Positions 43,365 to 52,298 of a stretch of DNA of 64,000 nt are shown here, piece by piece. The stretch is taken from contig NZ_JAPEMT010000002.1 in assembly GCF_026342435.1 (NCBI RefSeq), positions 1,178,001-1,242,000 of the forward strand. Direction: 5' to 3'. Source of the DNA: Streptomyces sp. NBC_00237. Lineage in GTDB: Bacteria > Actinomycetota > Actinomycetes > Streptomycetales > Streptomycetaceae. Numbering within the stretch: position 1 is the stretch's first letter; the number at the start of each line of letters is the position of its first letter. The translations under genes were made by a program, and so were the position numbers. A model generated the notes under the pieces. The model saw only the letters and a program-made list of their open reading frames with translations. It had not been told where the DNA came from and ran no database searches.

Positions 43365-44051
43365 CTACCGCTCGAAGCGGTACCCCATCCCCGGCTCGGT
43401 GATGAAGTGGCGCGGATGTGCCGGGTCCGTCTCCAGCTTGCGGCGGAGCTGGGCCATGTAGACCCGCAGGTAGTTCGTCTCGGTGCCGTAGGAGGGGCCC
43501 CAGACCTCCTGGAGGAGCTGCTTCTGGCTGACCAGGCGGCCGGTGTTGCGCACGAGCACCTCCAGGAGGTGCCACTCGGTCGGCGTGAGGCGTACGTCGC
43601 GGCCCTCGCGGTGCACCTTCTTCGCGGCGAGGTCGACGGCGAAGCCCTCGGTCTCGATGAGTACGTCGCCCTCCTCGGCGGTGCCGACGGGCTCCGCCCT
43701 GCGGACGGCCGCGCGCAGGCGGGCCAGGAGTTCGTCCATGCCGAAGGGCTTGGTGACGTAGTCGTCGGCGCCCGCGTCGAGGGCCTCGACCTTCTCGTCG
43801 GAGGTGTGCCGGGCGGAGAGGACGAGGATCGGTACGCGGGTCCAGCCGCGCAGGCCCTTGATGACGTCCACGCCGTCCATGTCGGGCAGACCGAGGTCGA
43901 GCACCACCACGTCGGGGTGGCGGGCGGCGGCGAGCTGGAGCGCGGTGGCCCCGTCGGGGGCCGCGTCGACCTCGTACTTGCGCGCCTTCAGGTTGATCAC
44001 GAGCGCACGGACGATCTGCGGCTCGTCGTCGACCACGAGCACCCGGGTCAT
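43365..44051 (-). CDS. kdpE: Response regulator KdpE
   Basis: 228 residues from ATG 44051, which has a GAGGAAG site. A longer start at 44105 overlapping the kdpD stop (ATGA) is also possible. Receiver domain TRVLVVDDEPQIVRALVINL with phosphoacceptor Asp in VVVLDLGLPDMDG, then an OmpR/PhoB winged helix (LTPTEWHLLEVLVRNTGRLVSQKQLLQEVWG). It controls K+-starvation genes after phosphorylation by KdpD. The 3' end carries a short local duplication around 43348-43375. Confidence 0.92.
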   Translation of the reverse strand: MTRVLVVDDEPQIVRALVINLKARKYEVDAAPDGATALQLAAARHPDVVVLDLGLPDMDGVDVIKGLRGWTRVPILVLSARHTSDEKVEALDAGADDYVTKPFGMDELLARLRAAVRRAEPVGTAEEGDVLIETEGFAVDLAAKKVHREGRDVRLTPTEWHLLEVLVRNTGRLVSQKQLLQEVWGPSYGTETNYLRVYMAQLRRKLETDPAHPRHFITEPGMGYRFER

Positions 44052-44101
44052 GGGGGTCTTCCTCACTGCTGTCGGGACGTTCGAAGGGGTCGTGCGTACG
44101 G

Positions 44102-46645
44102 TCATGAGAGGGCCTGCGCCGGGAAGTCGGGCAGGACCGGGGCCTGGCCGGGCGCCACCTTGAGGGTGAGCACCATGGTCATGCCGCCGCCGGGGGTGTC
44201 CTCGGCGGTGAGCGTGCCGCCCATGGCCTCGACGAAGCCCCGGGCGACCGCGAGGCCCAGGCCCACTCCGGCGCCGCGCGGGGCGTCTCCGTACCGCTGG
44301 AAGGGTTCGAAGATGCGGCCCTTGCTGTCGTCGGGGACGCCGGGGCCCCGGTCGGTGACGCGGACCTCGACGCGGTCGTCGAGGGCGCTGGCCGCGACGA
44401 GGACGGGGATGCCGGGCGGGCTGTACTTGACGGCGTTCTCGACGATGTTCGCGGCGGCCCGCTCCAGGAGGCCGCGGTCGACGGCGACCATCGGCAGGGT
44501 TTCGGGGATGTCGAGCTGGACGCTGTCGTCGGGGACGCCGACGAGCGCCATGGGGATGACCTCGTCGAGGTCGGTGACGCGGATCAGCGGGGTGACGGTG
44601 CCGGTCTGGAGGCGGGACATGTCGAGGAGGTTGCCGACGAGGTGGTCGAGGCGGTCGGCGCCCTCCTCGATGCCTTCGAGGAGTTCCGCCTCGTCCGCCT
44701 CGGACCAGGACACGTCGTCGCTGCGCAGGGAGGTGACGGCGGCCTTGATGGAGGCCAGCGGCGTACGGAGGTCGTGGCTGACGGCGGCGAGGAGGGCGGT
44801 GCGTATGCGGTTGCCCTCGGCGAGGCGGCGGGCGTCCTCGGCCTCGCCGACCAGGCGCTGGCGGTCCAGGACGACGGCGGCCTGGGCGGCGAACGCGGCG
44901 AGCACCCGGCGGTCCTCGGCGGGCAGGACGCGGCCGGAGAGGGCGAGCGCCATGTGGTCGCCGACGGGCATGTCGACGTCGGCGTCCTCGGGGCGTTCGG
45001 CGGGCCTGGGGCCGACGCTGCCCGCGCAGGTCCACGGTTCGACGTCGCTCTCGCGCTCCAGCAGGGCGACGGACTCCATGGCGAAGGTCTCGCGGACCCG
45101 TTCGAGGAGGGCGTCGAGGGTGGTCTCGCCGCGCAGGACACTGCCCGCGAGGAAGGAGAGTATCTCCGACTCGGCGCGCAGCCGGGCGGCCTGGTGGGTG
45201 CGGCGGGCGGCCAGGTCGACGACGGAGGCCACCGAGACGCCGACCGCGAAGAAGATGACGATGGCGACGATGTTCTTGGGGTCGTCGATGGTGAGGGTGC
45301 GGGTGGGCGGGGTGAAGAAGTAGTTCAGGAGGAGGGACCCGGCGGCGGCTGCGGCGAGGGCGGGCAGCAGGCCGCCGAGGAGGGCGGCGACGACGGTGAG
45401 GAAGAGGTAGAGCAGGACGTCGTTGGCGAGGCCGGGGGCGTTGCTGATGCTGGTGAGCAGGAACGTCATCAGGATCGGGCCCATGACGCCGACCAGCCAG
45501 CCCGCGAGGATGCGGGTGCCGCCGAGCCGGGCGCCCCGGGCCACGGGCAGGCCGCGCCCCTTGGCGACCTCCTCGTGGGTGACGATGTGGACGTCGAGGT
45601 CGGGGCCCGAGTCGCGGGCGACGGTCTGGCCGACGCCGGGGCCCAGGATGTACTGCCAGGTCTTGCGGCGGCTGGAGCCCAGCACGATCTGGGTGGCGTT
45701 GACGCCCCGGGAGAACTCCAGCAGCGAACTGGGTGCGTCGTCGCCTATGACGTGGTGGAAGCTGCCGCCCAGGTCCTCGACGAGGGTGCGCTGGACGGCC
45801 AGTTCCTTCGGGGAGGCGGCGGTGAGGCCGTCGCTGCGGGCGACGTACACGGCGAGGATCTCGCTGCCGGAGCCCTTGGCGGCCATCCGGGAGGCGCGGC
45901 GTATGAGGGTGCGGCCCTCGGGGCCGCCGGTGAGGCCGACGACGATGCGCTCGCGGGCCTGCCAGGTGGAGCGGATGTTGTGCTCGCCCCGGTACTGCTG
46001 GAGGTACTCGTCGACCCGGTCGGCGACCCAGAGGAGGGCCAGCTCGCGCAGGGCGGTGAGGTTGCCGGGGCGGAAGTAGTTGGAGAGCGAGGCGTCGATC
46101 TTGTCGGGCTGGTAGATGTTGCCGTGCGCCATGCGGCGGCGGAGCGCCTGGGGCGACATGTCGACCAGTTCGATCTGGTCGGCGCGGCGGACCACCTCGT
46201 CGGGGACGGTCTCGCGCTGGCGCACGCCGGTTATCGACTCGACGACGTCGCCCAGCGACTCCAGGTGCTGGATGTTGACCGTGGATATGACGTCGATGCC
46301 CGCCTGGAGGAGGGCTTCGACGTCCTGCCAGCGCTTGGCGTGGCGGGAGCCGGGAACGTTGGTGTGGGGCAGTTCGTCGACGAGCGCGACGGCGGGGCGG
46401 CGCTCCAGGACGGCGTCGACGTCCATCTCGGTGAAGGTGGTGCCCCGGTATTCGAGGGTGCGCCGGGGCACCTCTTCGAGGCCGTGCAGCATCACCTCGG
46501 TGCGCGGGCGGCCGTGGTGCTCGACGAAGGCGACCACGCAGTCGGTTCCGCGCTCCACCCTGCGGTGGGCCTCGGACAGCATGGCGTACGTCTTGCCGAC
46601 GCCCGGTGCCGCGCCGAGGTAGATCCGGAGTGTCCCGCGTCCCAT
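44102..46645 (-). CDS. kdpD: Sensor histidine kinase KdpD
   Basis: 847 residues. The N-terminal KdpD domain has Walker A GAAPGVGKT (11-19) and VALVDELPHTNVPGSRH. A USP-like domain follows (RIVVGLTGGPEGRTLIRRASR). Four transmembrane helices lie between about 395 and 495 (WLVGVMGPILMTFLLTSI to IVIFFAVGVSVASVV). Then come a GAF-type region and the kinase core with H-box SHDLRTPLASIK, N-box NIVENAVKYSPPG and VGLGLAVARGF. It senses low K+ or osmotic stress at the membrane. kdpFABC is not in the window. Confidence 0.95.
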   Translation of the reverse strand: MGRGTLRIYLGAAPGVGKTYAMLSEAHRRVERGTDCVVAFVEHHGRPRTEVMLHGLEEVPRRTLEYRGTTFTEMDVDAVLERRPAVALVDELPHTNVPGSRHAKRWQDVEALLQAGIDVISTVNIQHLESLGDVVESITGVRQRETVPDEVVRRADQIELVDMSPQALRRRMAHGNIYQPDKIDASLSNYFRPGNLTALRELALLWVADRVDEYLQQYRGEHNIRSTWQARERIVVGLTGGPEGRTLIRRASRMAAKGSGSEILAVYVARSDGLTAASPKELAVQRTLVEDLGGSFHHVIGDDAPSSLLEFSRGVNATQIVLGSSRRKTWQYILGPGVGQTVARDSGPDLDVHIVTHEEVAKGRGLPVARGARLGGTRILAGWLVGVMGPILMTFLLTSISNAPGLANDVLLYLFLTVVAALLGGLLPALAAAAAGSLLLNYFFTPPTRTLTIDDPKNIVAIVIFFAVGVSVASVVDLAARRTHQAARLRAESEILSFLAGSVLRGETTLDALLERVRETFAMESVALLERESDVEPWTCAGSVGPRPAERPEDADVDMPVGDHMALALSGRVLPAEDRRVLAAFAAQAAVVLDRQRLVGEAEDARRLAEGNRIRTALLAAVSHDLRTPLASIKAAVTSLRSDDVSWSEADEAELLEGIEEGADRLDHLVGNLLDMSRLQTGTVTPLIRVTDLDEVIPMALVGVPDDSVQLDIPETLPMVAVDRGLLERAAANIVENAVKYSPPGIPVLVAASALDDRVEVRVTDRGPGVPDDSKGRIFEPFQRYGDAPRGAGVGLGLAVARGFVEAMGGTLTAEDTPGGGMTMVLTLKVAPGQAPVLPDFPAQALS

Positions 46646-46800
46646 GGCCCCATTGTCTTTCGAAAGCAGCGGTGGCGCTGCTGGCAGCAGCTTCGTGCGC
46701 TGCTGACGACCTTACGGCCAGCGAAGGGGGCGTTTCGGACAGAGCGCAGGCAGGAGGGGGTGCCTTGACGCGATTCTGATGACTTCGGCTGAGGTCACTG

Positions 46801-46850
46801 CCGGGGGCGCCGCCTCCGGACCCCCGCTCCTCAAACGCCGGAGGGGCTGG
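46801..46850. repeat. Dispersed Streptomyces palindromic repeat overlapping a gene end
   Basis: On the minus strand the element reads CCAGCCCCTCCGGCGTTTGA then GGAGCGGGGGTCCGGAGGCG. I recall this sequence recurring many times in Streptomyces genomes near gene 3' ends. Here it supplies the final codons (SPSGV) and the TGA of the ABC ATPase gene. Confidence 0.7.
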
Positions 46851-47601
46851 ATGTTCCGGACTCCACTATCCGCCCGTCGCGAAGCTCCAGCACCCGATCC
46901 GCCAACCCCAGCAGCTGGGGGTCGTGCGTGGCGACCAGCGCCGTCACGTTCTCGCTGCGGACCACCGCGCGCAGCAGTTCCATGACCGCGAGCCCCGTCT
47001 CCGCGTCGAGCTGCCCGGTGGGCTCGTCGGCGATCAGCAGGGCGGGCCGGTTGGCGAGCGCGCGGGCGATGGCGACGCGCTGCTGCTGGCCGCCGGAGAG
47101 CTCGCCGGGGCGCTGGGTGGCGTGGTCGGCGAGCCCGACCAGGGAGAGCAGCAGGGCGACCCGCTCCTCGCGCTCCTTGGGGTCGGTCTTGCGCAGCCGC
47201 AGCGGCACCCCGACGTTCTCGGCGGCGCTGAGGATGGGGATCAGGCCGAAGGACTGGAAGACGAAGCCGATGCGGTCGCGGCGCATCTCCAGCAGGCCGC
47301 TCTCGCCGAGGGAGCCCATGTCGGTGCCGTCGACGACGATGCTGCCGCCGTCCGCCGTGTCGAGGCCGCCGACGAGGTTGAGCAGGGTGGTCTTGCCGGA
47401 GCCCGACCGGCCCTTGAGGGCGACCAGTTCACCGCGCGGTATGTCGAAGGAGACGCCGCGCAGGGCGTGCACGGCGGCGGCTCCGGTGCCGAAGGACCGG
47501 TGCAGGTCCTCGACGCGGACCATGGGGCTGTCCTTCAGCGCCGTACCCGCGCCCGCCGCACCCGTGCCCGTGCCGGTCGTCGTCTCTGTGCTGTCGGTCA
47601 T
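46831..47601 (-). CDS. ABC transporter ATP-binding protein (LolD/MacB-like)
   Basis: 256 residues from ATG 47601 (GGGGAG site). Walker A GRSGSGKT (64-71), Q-loop FQSFGLIPILSAAENV, signature LSGGQQQRVAIARAL, Walker B ALLIADEPTG, H-loop ALVATHD. The class works with FtsX/MacB-type permeases that move lipids, peptides or drugs. The only permease sequence nearby is the truncated N-terminus in the fusion gene upstream, so this ATPase seems to be orphaned. Its last residues SSPSGV and its stop lie within a dispersed repeat. Confidence 0.88.
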   Translation of the reverse strand: MTDSTETTTGTGTGAAGAGTALKDSPMVRVEDLHRSFGTGAAAVHALRGVSFDIPRGELVALKGRSGSGKTTLLNLVGGLDTADGGSIVVDGTDMGSLGESGLLEMRRDRIGFVFQSFGLIPILSAAENVGVPLRLRKTDPKEREERVALLLSLVGLADHATQRPGELSGGQQQRVAIARALANRPALLIADEPTGQLDAETGLAVMELLRAVVRSENVTALVATHDPQLLGLADRVLELRDGRIVESGTSSPSGV

Positions 47602-47677
47602 GACCCACTCCCCCGGTTCGTACTGCTGTCCGTGCGCCCATTGTTGCCCATGGGTCCGACAATCCCGTCGGCACCGC

Positions 47678-48568
47678 TCAATTCCCGCGCTCACCAGGGG
47701 GATTGCCGCAACGGGAACTGCCACCCGAGGGGCGCGCCCCGTCCGCCCACACCCCGACGTGGTCCGCCTCGGGCGTCAGCCGTACCCGGCCCCGCAGCCC
47801 GTACCGCTCGATGTGCTCGCGCGGCAGCTGGAGCCGCCCGACCCGGTCCAGTACGGCGAACTCCTCGCCGTCCGAGGCCCCTTCGGCCCGCAGCGTCTCG
47901 GTGGCGGTCCTGCCGTCCCTGATCCGTACGGTGCGCCGGACCTGGTCGGAGACGAGGGGGTCGTGCGTGACCACCAGGACGGTCATGCCGAGTTCCTCGT
48001 TGGCGCGGCGCAGCGCGGCGAAGACCTCCTCGCCACTGGCGGCGCCCCCGCCCGTCTGCCCGCCGTCCGGGCCGACCCCCTCCACCGAGGCCACCGCGAC
48101 CGTGAGGTCGTCCCGTTCCCGGCCGCTCCTGTCGACCACCCCGAACTCCGTGGCGAACGCGGAGGGGGACCGCAGCACGGCCCAGGTCCGGTGCGCGACG
48201 CCGTCGAAGGTCCGCCCGACGGCGGCCCGTACCGCTGTGTCCCTGCGCGCGTAGTCCGCGTCGGCGGCGGCCCCGCGCGCCGTGGTGTGCTCCCCCAGGA
48301 CGCCGAGCGCCGCCGCCTGGTCGGCGGCGAGGCGGCGCTGGATGCCGCTCTCGACGGCGCGTTCGGCGAGGGCGGCCAGCGCCGCGAGCACGGTCGCGGC
48401 GAGCAGCACCGCGAGCGCCGCCGCGCAGAGCACCAGCGCGTGGTGCCTCCCCCAGCGCACCAGGACGGGCGTCCTCGTGCGCCGCCCCCGGAAGGGTCCT
48501 TCGCCCGAAGCCCCGGGAGCGCTCCCACGGCCGTCTTCGGCGGCCCGGCCGACGACGGACTCAGTCAC
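47678..48568 (-). pseudogene. In-frame fusion remnant: FtsX-type permease N-terminus joined to an ABC ATPase C-terminus
   Basis: 296 residues from GTG 48568 (GGAGG at -7). Residues about 36-165 look like the start of an FtsX-type permease: RWGRHHALVLCAAALAVLLAATVLAALA (TM1) and then the extracytoplasmic domain. At residues about 166-183 (DNA about 48073-48022) it switches to the end of an ABC ATPase: EVFAALRRANEELGMTVLVVTHDPLVSDQVRR contains the H-loop VVTHD. It then runs into the beta-strand tail (EFAVLDRVGRLQLPREHIERYGLRGRVRLTPEADHVGVW) common to Streptomyces ABC ATPases. The rest of the permease and the Walker A/B and signature motifs are missing. A single in-frame deletion explains this. 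It is unlikely to transport anything. Confidence 0.75.
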
Positions 48569-48588
48569 TCGGGCCTCCGCCCCACCCG

Positions 48589-48615
48589 CACCAGGGGCAC
48601 CAGGGGCACCAGGGG
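48589..48615. repeat. 9-bp tandem repeat, three copies plus a partial one
   Basis: CACCAGGGG is repeated at 48589, 48598 and 48607, with a partial copy after. It lies just upstream of the fusion gene start and reads GAP-GAP-GAP in its frame. Confidence 0.85.
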
Positions 48616-48744
48616 CACCACCATGCGCACACAGATACGTTCCTCCCCCGTATGCACGGCACAGTAAGGAAGGCCCGACGCGCACCACAATGACCCTGCG
48701 GGCCCCAACAGTCGCCGTCCGCAAGGGAGTTCGCCGCGAAAAGG

Positions 48745-48783
48745 CCGGTGGCCCGCACCCCTCGCGGGAATGCGGGCCACCGG
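48745..48783 (-). terminator. Terminator of the thioesterase-dut-DUF3710 operon
   Basis: A perfect 13-bp stem (CCGGTGGCCCGCA / TGCGGGCCACCGG) with a 13-nt loop, 35 nt past the DUF3710 stop. Confidence 0.75.
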
Positions 48784-48818
48784 TCCGTACGAGCAGGCCG
48801 TACGAAAGAAACGCCGCC

Positions 48819-49568
48819 TCAGCGGACCTCGGTGATCTCCGGGCCGCGCTGCAACTGCCCCATGCCGCCGGAGAAGCGGGACTCGGCCTGCTCCTCCTGC
48901 TGGACGCCCTCGGCGACCATCTGCGCGTCCTCGGGAAGCTTCAGGACGATCGGGTCGCGCGGCGCCATCGGCCCCTCGCCCCGGACGACCACGGTGTCCA
49001 GGAAGATCTGCTCCAGCACGCCCGCGGCCTCGGGCTGCACCGCGCCCTGCCCGGAGATCACTCCGCGCAGGAACCAGCGGGGGCCGTCGACGCCGACGAA
49101 ACGCACCAGCTGCACCCCGCTGTTGCCGTCCGGCAGCTGTACGGGGACCTGGGCGCGCAGCTCCCAGCCGAGCGGGCCCTCGACCTCGTCGATGACGCCG
49201 CCCTGGGAGGTGATGCCGGTGGCGATCTCCTCGCGGACCTCGCCCCAGATGCCCTCCTTCTTGGGCGCCGCGAAAGCCTGCAACTGCACCGCGCTGTCGC
49301 GCAGTACGACCGTCGCGGCCACGATCGCGTCGCCCGCGACCTCCACGCGCAGCTCCATGCCCTCGACCCCGGGCACGAAGATGCCGCCCAGGTCGACGCG
49401 GCCCTCGGCCGGAGCGGAGACCTCGGAGACGTCCCAGGGACCGTCGGGGCGGGGCGCAGGCGGCAGGTTGACCCGCTGCGACGCGCCGTCCCCGGCCTCT
49501 TCGGCGACCTGCTCGGTCACGCCCGCCTCGTCCTCGGCGGATTCGCTCTTCTTGCGACGTCCGAACAC
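48819..49568 (-). CDS. DUF3710 domain protein
   Basis: 249 residues from GTG 49568 (GGAAGGAC site). Begins MFGRRKKSESAEDE; the DUF3710 body follows (GPWDVSEVSAPAEGRVDLGGIFVPGVEGMELRVEV ... VRFVGVDGPRWFLRGVISGQGA, in part). Soluble with an acidic linker. The family is actinobacterial and usually sits next to dut, as here (1 bp after the dut stop). No known function. Confidence 0.87.
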   Translation of the reverse strand: MFGRRKKSESAEDEAGVTEQVAEEAGDGASQRVNLPPAPRPDGPWDVSEVSAPAEGRVDLGGIFVPGVEGMELRVEVAGDAIVAATVVLRDSAVQLQAFAAPKKEGIWGEVREEIATGITSQGGVIDEVEGPLGWELRAQVPVQLPDGNSGVQLVRFVGVDGPRWFLRGVISGQGAVQPEAAGVLEQIFLDTVVVRGEGPMAPRDPIVLKLPEDAQMVAEGVQQEEQAESRFSGGMGQLQRGPEITEVR

Positions 49569-49569
49569 G

Positions 49570-50133
49570 TCACTGTCCTTCCCGGTCGGCAACGACCGAA
49601 GCGTAGGAGTTCCTGCCCCTTGAAGTACTCGCGTCACGCGCGTCAACGTCATCCACAGGACCGCCCGCCGGGCCGCCCACCGCGGCGTGACCGCCGGTGG
49701 AACCGAAGCCCCCCTCGGCCCGCGCCGAACCGGGAAGTTCCGCGACCTCGTGGAAGCGCACCTTCTCGACCTGCTGGACGACCAGTTGGGCAATCCGGTC
49801 GAAACGCTCGAACCGCACGCTCTCGCGCGGGTCCAGATTGACCACGATCACCTTGATCTCCCCACGGTACCCGGCGTCCACCGTCCCCGGGGCATTCACG
49901 AGCGCCAGACCGCAGCGGGCCGCCAGGCCGGACCGGGGGTGCACGAACGCGGCGTACCCGTCGGGCAGCGCGATGGAGACGCCGGTGGGCAGCACGGCCC
50001 GCTCGCCGGGGGCCAGCTCGCAGGCTTCGGTGGTCACCAGGTCGGCCCCGGCGTCGCCGGGGTGTCCGTACGACGGAAGCGGTACGTCCGGGTCCACCCG
50101 GCGAATCAGTACGTCGACGGGGTTACGGCTCAT
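49570..50133 (-). CDS. dut: dUTP diphosphatase
   Basis: 187 residues from ATG 50133, overlapping the thioesterase stop as ATGA. All five trimeric dUTPase motifs can be seen: DAGADLVT, PRSGLAARCGL, NAPGTVDAGYRGEI, RFDRIAQLVV, and C-terminal GSARAEGGFGSTGGH. It hydrolyses dUTP to dUMP, keeping uracil out of DNA and feeding dTMP synthesis. A roughly 35-residue polar tail after motif 5 is longer than in most bacteria. Confidence 0.96.
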   Translation of the reverse strand: MSRNPVDVLIRRVDPDVPLPSYGHPGDAGADLVTTEACELAPGERAVLPTGVSIALPDGYAAFVHPRSGLAARCGLALVNAPGTVDAGYRGEIKVIVVNLDPRESVRFERFDRIAQLVVQQVEKVRFHEVAELPGSARAEGGFGSTGGHAAVGGPAGGPVDDVDARDASTSRGRNSYASVVADREGQ

Positions 50134-50708
50134 GGGTTCACCTCGAAGGCGCGGGTGCGCCTGACCTGATCGGGGTCGGCCATGGCCGCCTGGATCTCCT
50201 CCGGGCGGCCGTTGTCGATGAAGTGGTCGACCTTGACTTCAATGAAGAGGGCGTCCGCGCGGACCGCGACGGGCCCGTCCGGGCCGCCGATCCGTCCGGT
50301 CGCCGTGGAGTAGATCTTGCGGCCGTGCACGGCGGTCACCTCGGCGTCGAGGTGCAGCACGGTGCCGACGGGTACCGGACGGGCGAAATCGGTCTCCAGC
50401 CGCCCCGTCACCGCGATGACCCGCAGCAGCCAGTTCAACGATCCGAGCGTCTCGTCGAGCGCCGTCGCCAGTACGCCGCCGTGCGCGAGGCCGGGGGCTC
50501 CCTGGTGGGCGGGCTTGACGGTGAACTCCGCCGTCACCCGCACGCCGGGCCCATCGCCCGCCCGCGCCTGGAGGTGCAGCCCGTGCGGCTGCCCGTCGCC
50601 GCACCCGAAACAGTGCTCGTAGTGCGCGCCGAGCAGCTCGCCCGGGGCGGGGGCTTCGGGGTGCCGCACCGGGGCTATGGCGTCGGCGGGGGGCGTCAGA
50701 GTACTCAC
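50130..50708 (-). CDS. PaaI-family thioesterase (hotdog fold)
   Basis: 192 residues from GTG 50708. A 40-residue lead including HYEHCFGCGDGQPHGLHL precedes a hotdog domain with GLAHGGVLATALDETLG (the conserved HGG and catalytic acid) and TDFARPVPVGTVLHLDAEV. The CFGCG.NPxGL-type opening is typical of a subgroup of PaaI-like thioesterases. It cleaves an unknown acyl-CoA. Coupled to dut by a 4-nt overlap, a common actinobacterial arrangement with no known metabolic logic. Confidence 0.87.
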   Translation of the reverse strand: MSTLTPPADAIAPVRHPEAPAPGELLGAHYEHCFGCGDGQPHGLHLQARAGDGPGVRVTAEFTVKPAHQGAPGLAHGGVLATALDETLGSLNWLLRVIAVTGRLETDFARPVPVGTVLHLDAEVTAVHGRKIYSTATGRIGGPDGPVAVRADALFIEVKVDHFIDNGRPEEIQAAMADPDQVRRTRAFEVNP

Positions 50709-50766
50709 AGCCGCAGACCTTACCCGCGTACGGATGGGCAGGTCGCGCCGTGCCAAGCTAAGCGGT

Positions 50767-51228
50767 ATGCAGTCCTACGAAGAACGCCTGACCGCGCCCC
50801 GCTCCTGGTGGTTCATCACCGTGGGGGTGGGCATCGCGTGCGGCTTGATGCTGCTGCCGGTCGGCCCGCTGCCGATGCTGGGTGCGGTGATCGTCGGCAT
50901 CCTGCTGTCGGGTGCGCTGGTCAGCAGTTACGGGTCGGTGCGGATCAGGGTGGTGGCGGGCTCGCTGGTGGCGGGCGACGCCCGGATCCCGGTGTCCGCA
51001 CTGGGCGACGTCGAGGTGCTGGACGCCGAGGAGGCGCGCGCCTGGCGCACCCACAAGGCGGACCTGCGCGCCTTCATGCTGCTGCGCAGCTACATCCCGA
51101 CGGCGGTGCGGATCCCGGTGACGGACCCGGACGACCCGACCCCGTACGCCTACCTCTCCACCCGCCACCCGCAGGCCCTCGCGGACGTCCTGGCGGCGGC
51201 ACGGGCGACGGACCAGCCCCTCCCCTAG
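50767..51228 (+). CDS. DUF3093 membrane protein
   Basis: 153 residues from ATG 50767. Two adjoining hydrophobic helices (FITVGVGIACGLMLLPV, PMLGAVIVGILLSGALV) sit at the N-terminus; the remaining roughly 100 residues form a cytosolic domain (VRIRVVAGSLVAGDARIPVSALGDVEVLDAEEARAWR). DUF3093 is confined to actinobacteria and is usually found near dut. Divergent from the thioesterase operon; function unknown. Confidence 0.87.
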   Translation: MQSYEERLTAPRSWWFITVGVGIACGLMLLPVGPLPMLGAVIVGILLSGALVSSYGSVRIRVVAGSLVAGDARIPVSALGDVEVLDAEEARAWRTHKADLRAFMLLRSYIPTAVRIPVTDPDDPTPYAYLSTRHPQALADVLAAARATDQPLP

Positions 51229-51250
51229 CCCCTCCGGGCCCGACCCCTTC

Positions 51251-52285
51251 CTAGCCCTCCGGTTCGTCGCGCTCCTTGCGGCCCGCTTCGAGCTCCTTGA
51301 GCTCGCGCGCGTGGTCCAGCGGGGGCAGCTCCGGCAGCGCGTCCCACGGGACCTGTCGCGTGCGCAGGTCCCTGCGGATGTGCTCGGCGAGCTTCTTGGT
51401 GTCGCGGCGGTTCATGACGGCGCCGACGGCCGCCCCGACCATGAACGGCATCAGGTTCGGCAGGCTGCGCATCATGCGCTTCATGATCTGCTGGCGCAGC
51501 TCGCGCTTCATCTGCCCGCCGAGCGCCGCGTTCAGCGTGGTGGGCTTGGTGAGGTCGACGCCGCGCTCCTCGGCCCAGGAGCCCAGGTAGGCGAAGGTGC
51601 GCTGCTTGAGGTTGCCGGGCGGACGCATGCCGTAGACCTCGTGGAGTTCCGCGATGAGCTTGAGCTCGATCGCGGCGACGCCGGTGATCTCGGCGGCCAG
51701 TTCGGCGGGCATGGCGGGCGGTACGGGCATCATGGCGGCCGCGCCGATGCCCGCGCCCACGGTGGAGGTGCCGTTGGCGGCGCCCGCGACGAGCTTGTCG
51801 GCGAGCTGCTCGGGGGTGAGCCCGGGGAACTGCCTGCGCAGGGTCGCGAGGTCGCGTACGGGCACGCGCGGGGCGTTCTCGATGACGCGGTCCGTGAGGT
51901 GGGCGAGGGCCGCCTTCGCGCCTTCGCCGCCCTTGCGGACGCCTTGTCTGAGGGCGGGCACGCCGTTCTTCAGCGCGGGGACGCCCTTCTTGAGGGCGGG
52001 GACGCCCTTGGTGAGAGCCGCCAAGCGCCGGGTCCCGGTCACGGACCCCTTCGAACCGGCGGGCGGGACCGCGAGGCCCTGCTCGCCGCTCTGTACGCCG
52101 GCGGCTTCTCCGGGTGTGCCGTCCGCCTCGGAAGAGTCCCCGTGGGTGGACGGCACGAGGGCGGAGGACTCGGCGGACGCCTCAGTGGCGTCCGTCGGGC
52201 CGTTCCCGCCCGGTTGTACCTCTTGTGCCTCCGACGCCTTCTTGCGCCGGAAAGGCCGCTTCCTGAACGGTGTCGCGCCAGTCAC
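51251..52285 (-). CDS. Conserved protein with Ala-rich internal repeats, possible membrane association
   Basis: 344 residues from GTG 52285. Basic N-terminus (FRKRPFRRKK), then a disordered acidic linker, then the eight-residue repeat GVPALKK/GVPALKN/GVPALRQ (DNA 51954-52013). A helical core from residue 125 contains VGAGIGAAAMMPVPPAMPAELAAEITGVAAIELKLIAEL and NLMPFMVGAAVGAVMN, two moderately hydrophobic segments. The core resembles EcsC-type proteins, but I am not sure. Positioned between DUF3093 and DUF4193 genes. Confidence 0.75.
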   Translation of the reverse strand: MTGATPFRKRPFRRKKASEAQEVQPGGNGPTDATEASAESSALVPSTHGDSSEADGTPGEAAGVQSGEQGLAVPPAGSKGSVTGTRRLAALTKGVPALKKGVPALKNGVPALRQGVRKGGEGAKAALAHLTDRVIENAPRVPVRDLATLRRQFPGLTPEQLADKLVAGAANGTSTVGAGIGAAAMMPVPPAMPAELAAEITGVAAIELKLIAELHEVYGMRPPGNLKQRTFAYLGSWAEERGVDLTKPTTLNAALGGQMKRELRQQIMKRMMRSLPNLMPFMVGAAVGAVMNRRDTKKLAEHIRRDLRTRQVPWDALPELPPLDHARELKELEAGRKERDEPEG

Positions 52286-52298
52286 GGCCGACCCCGTC

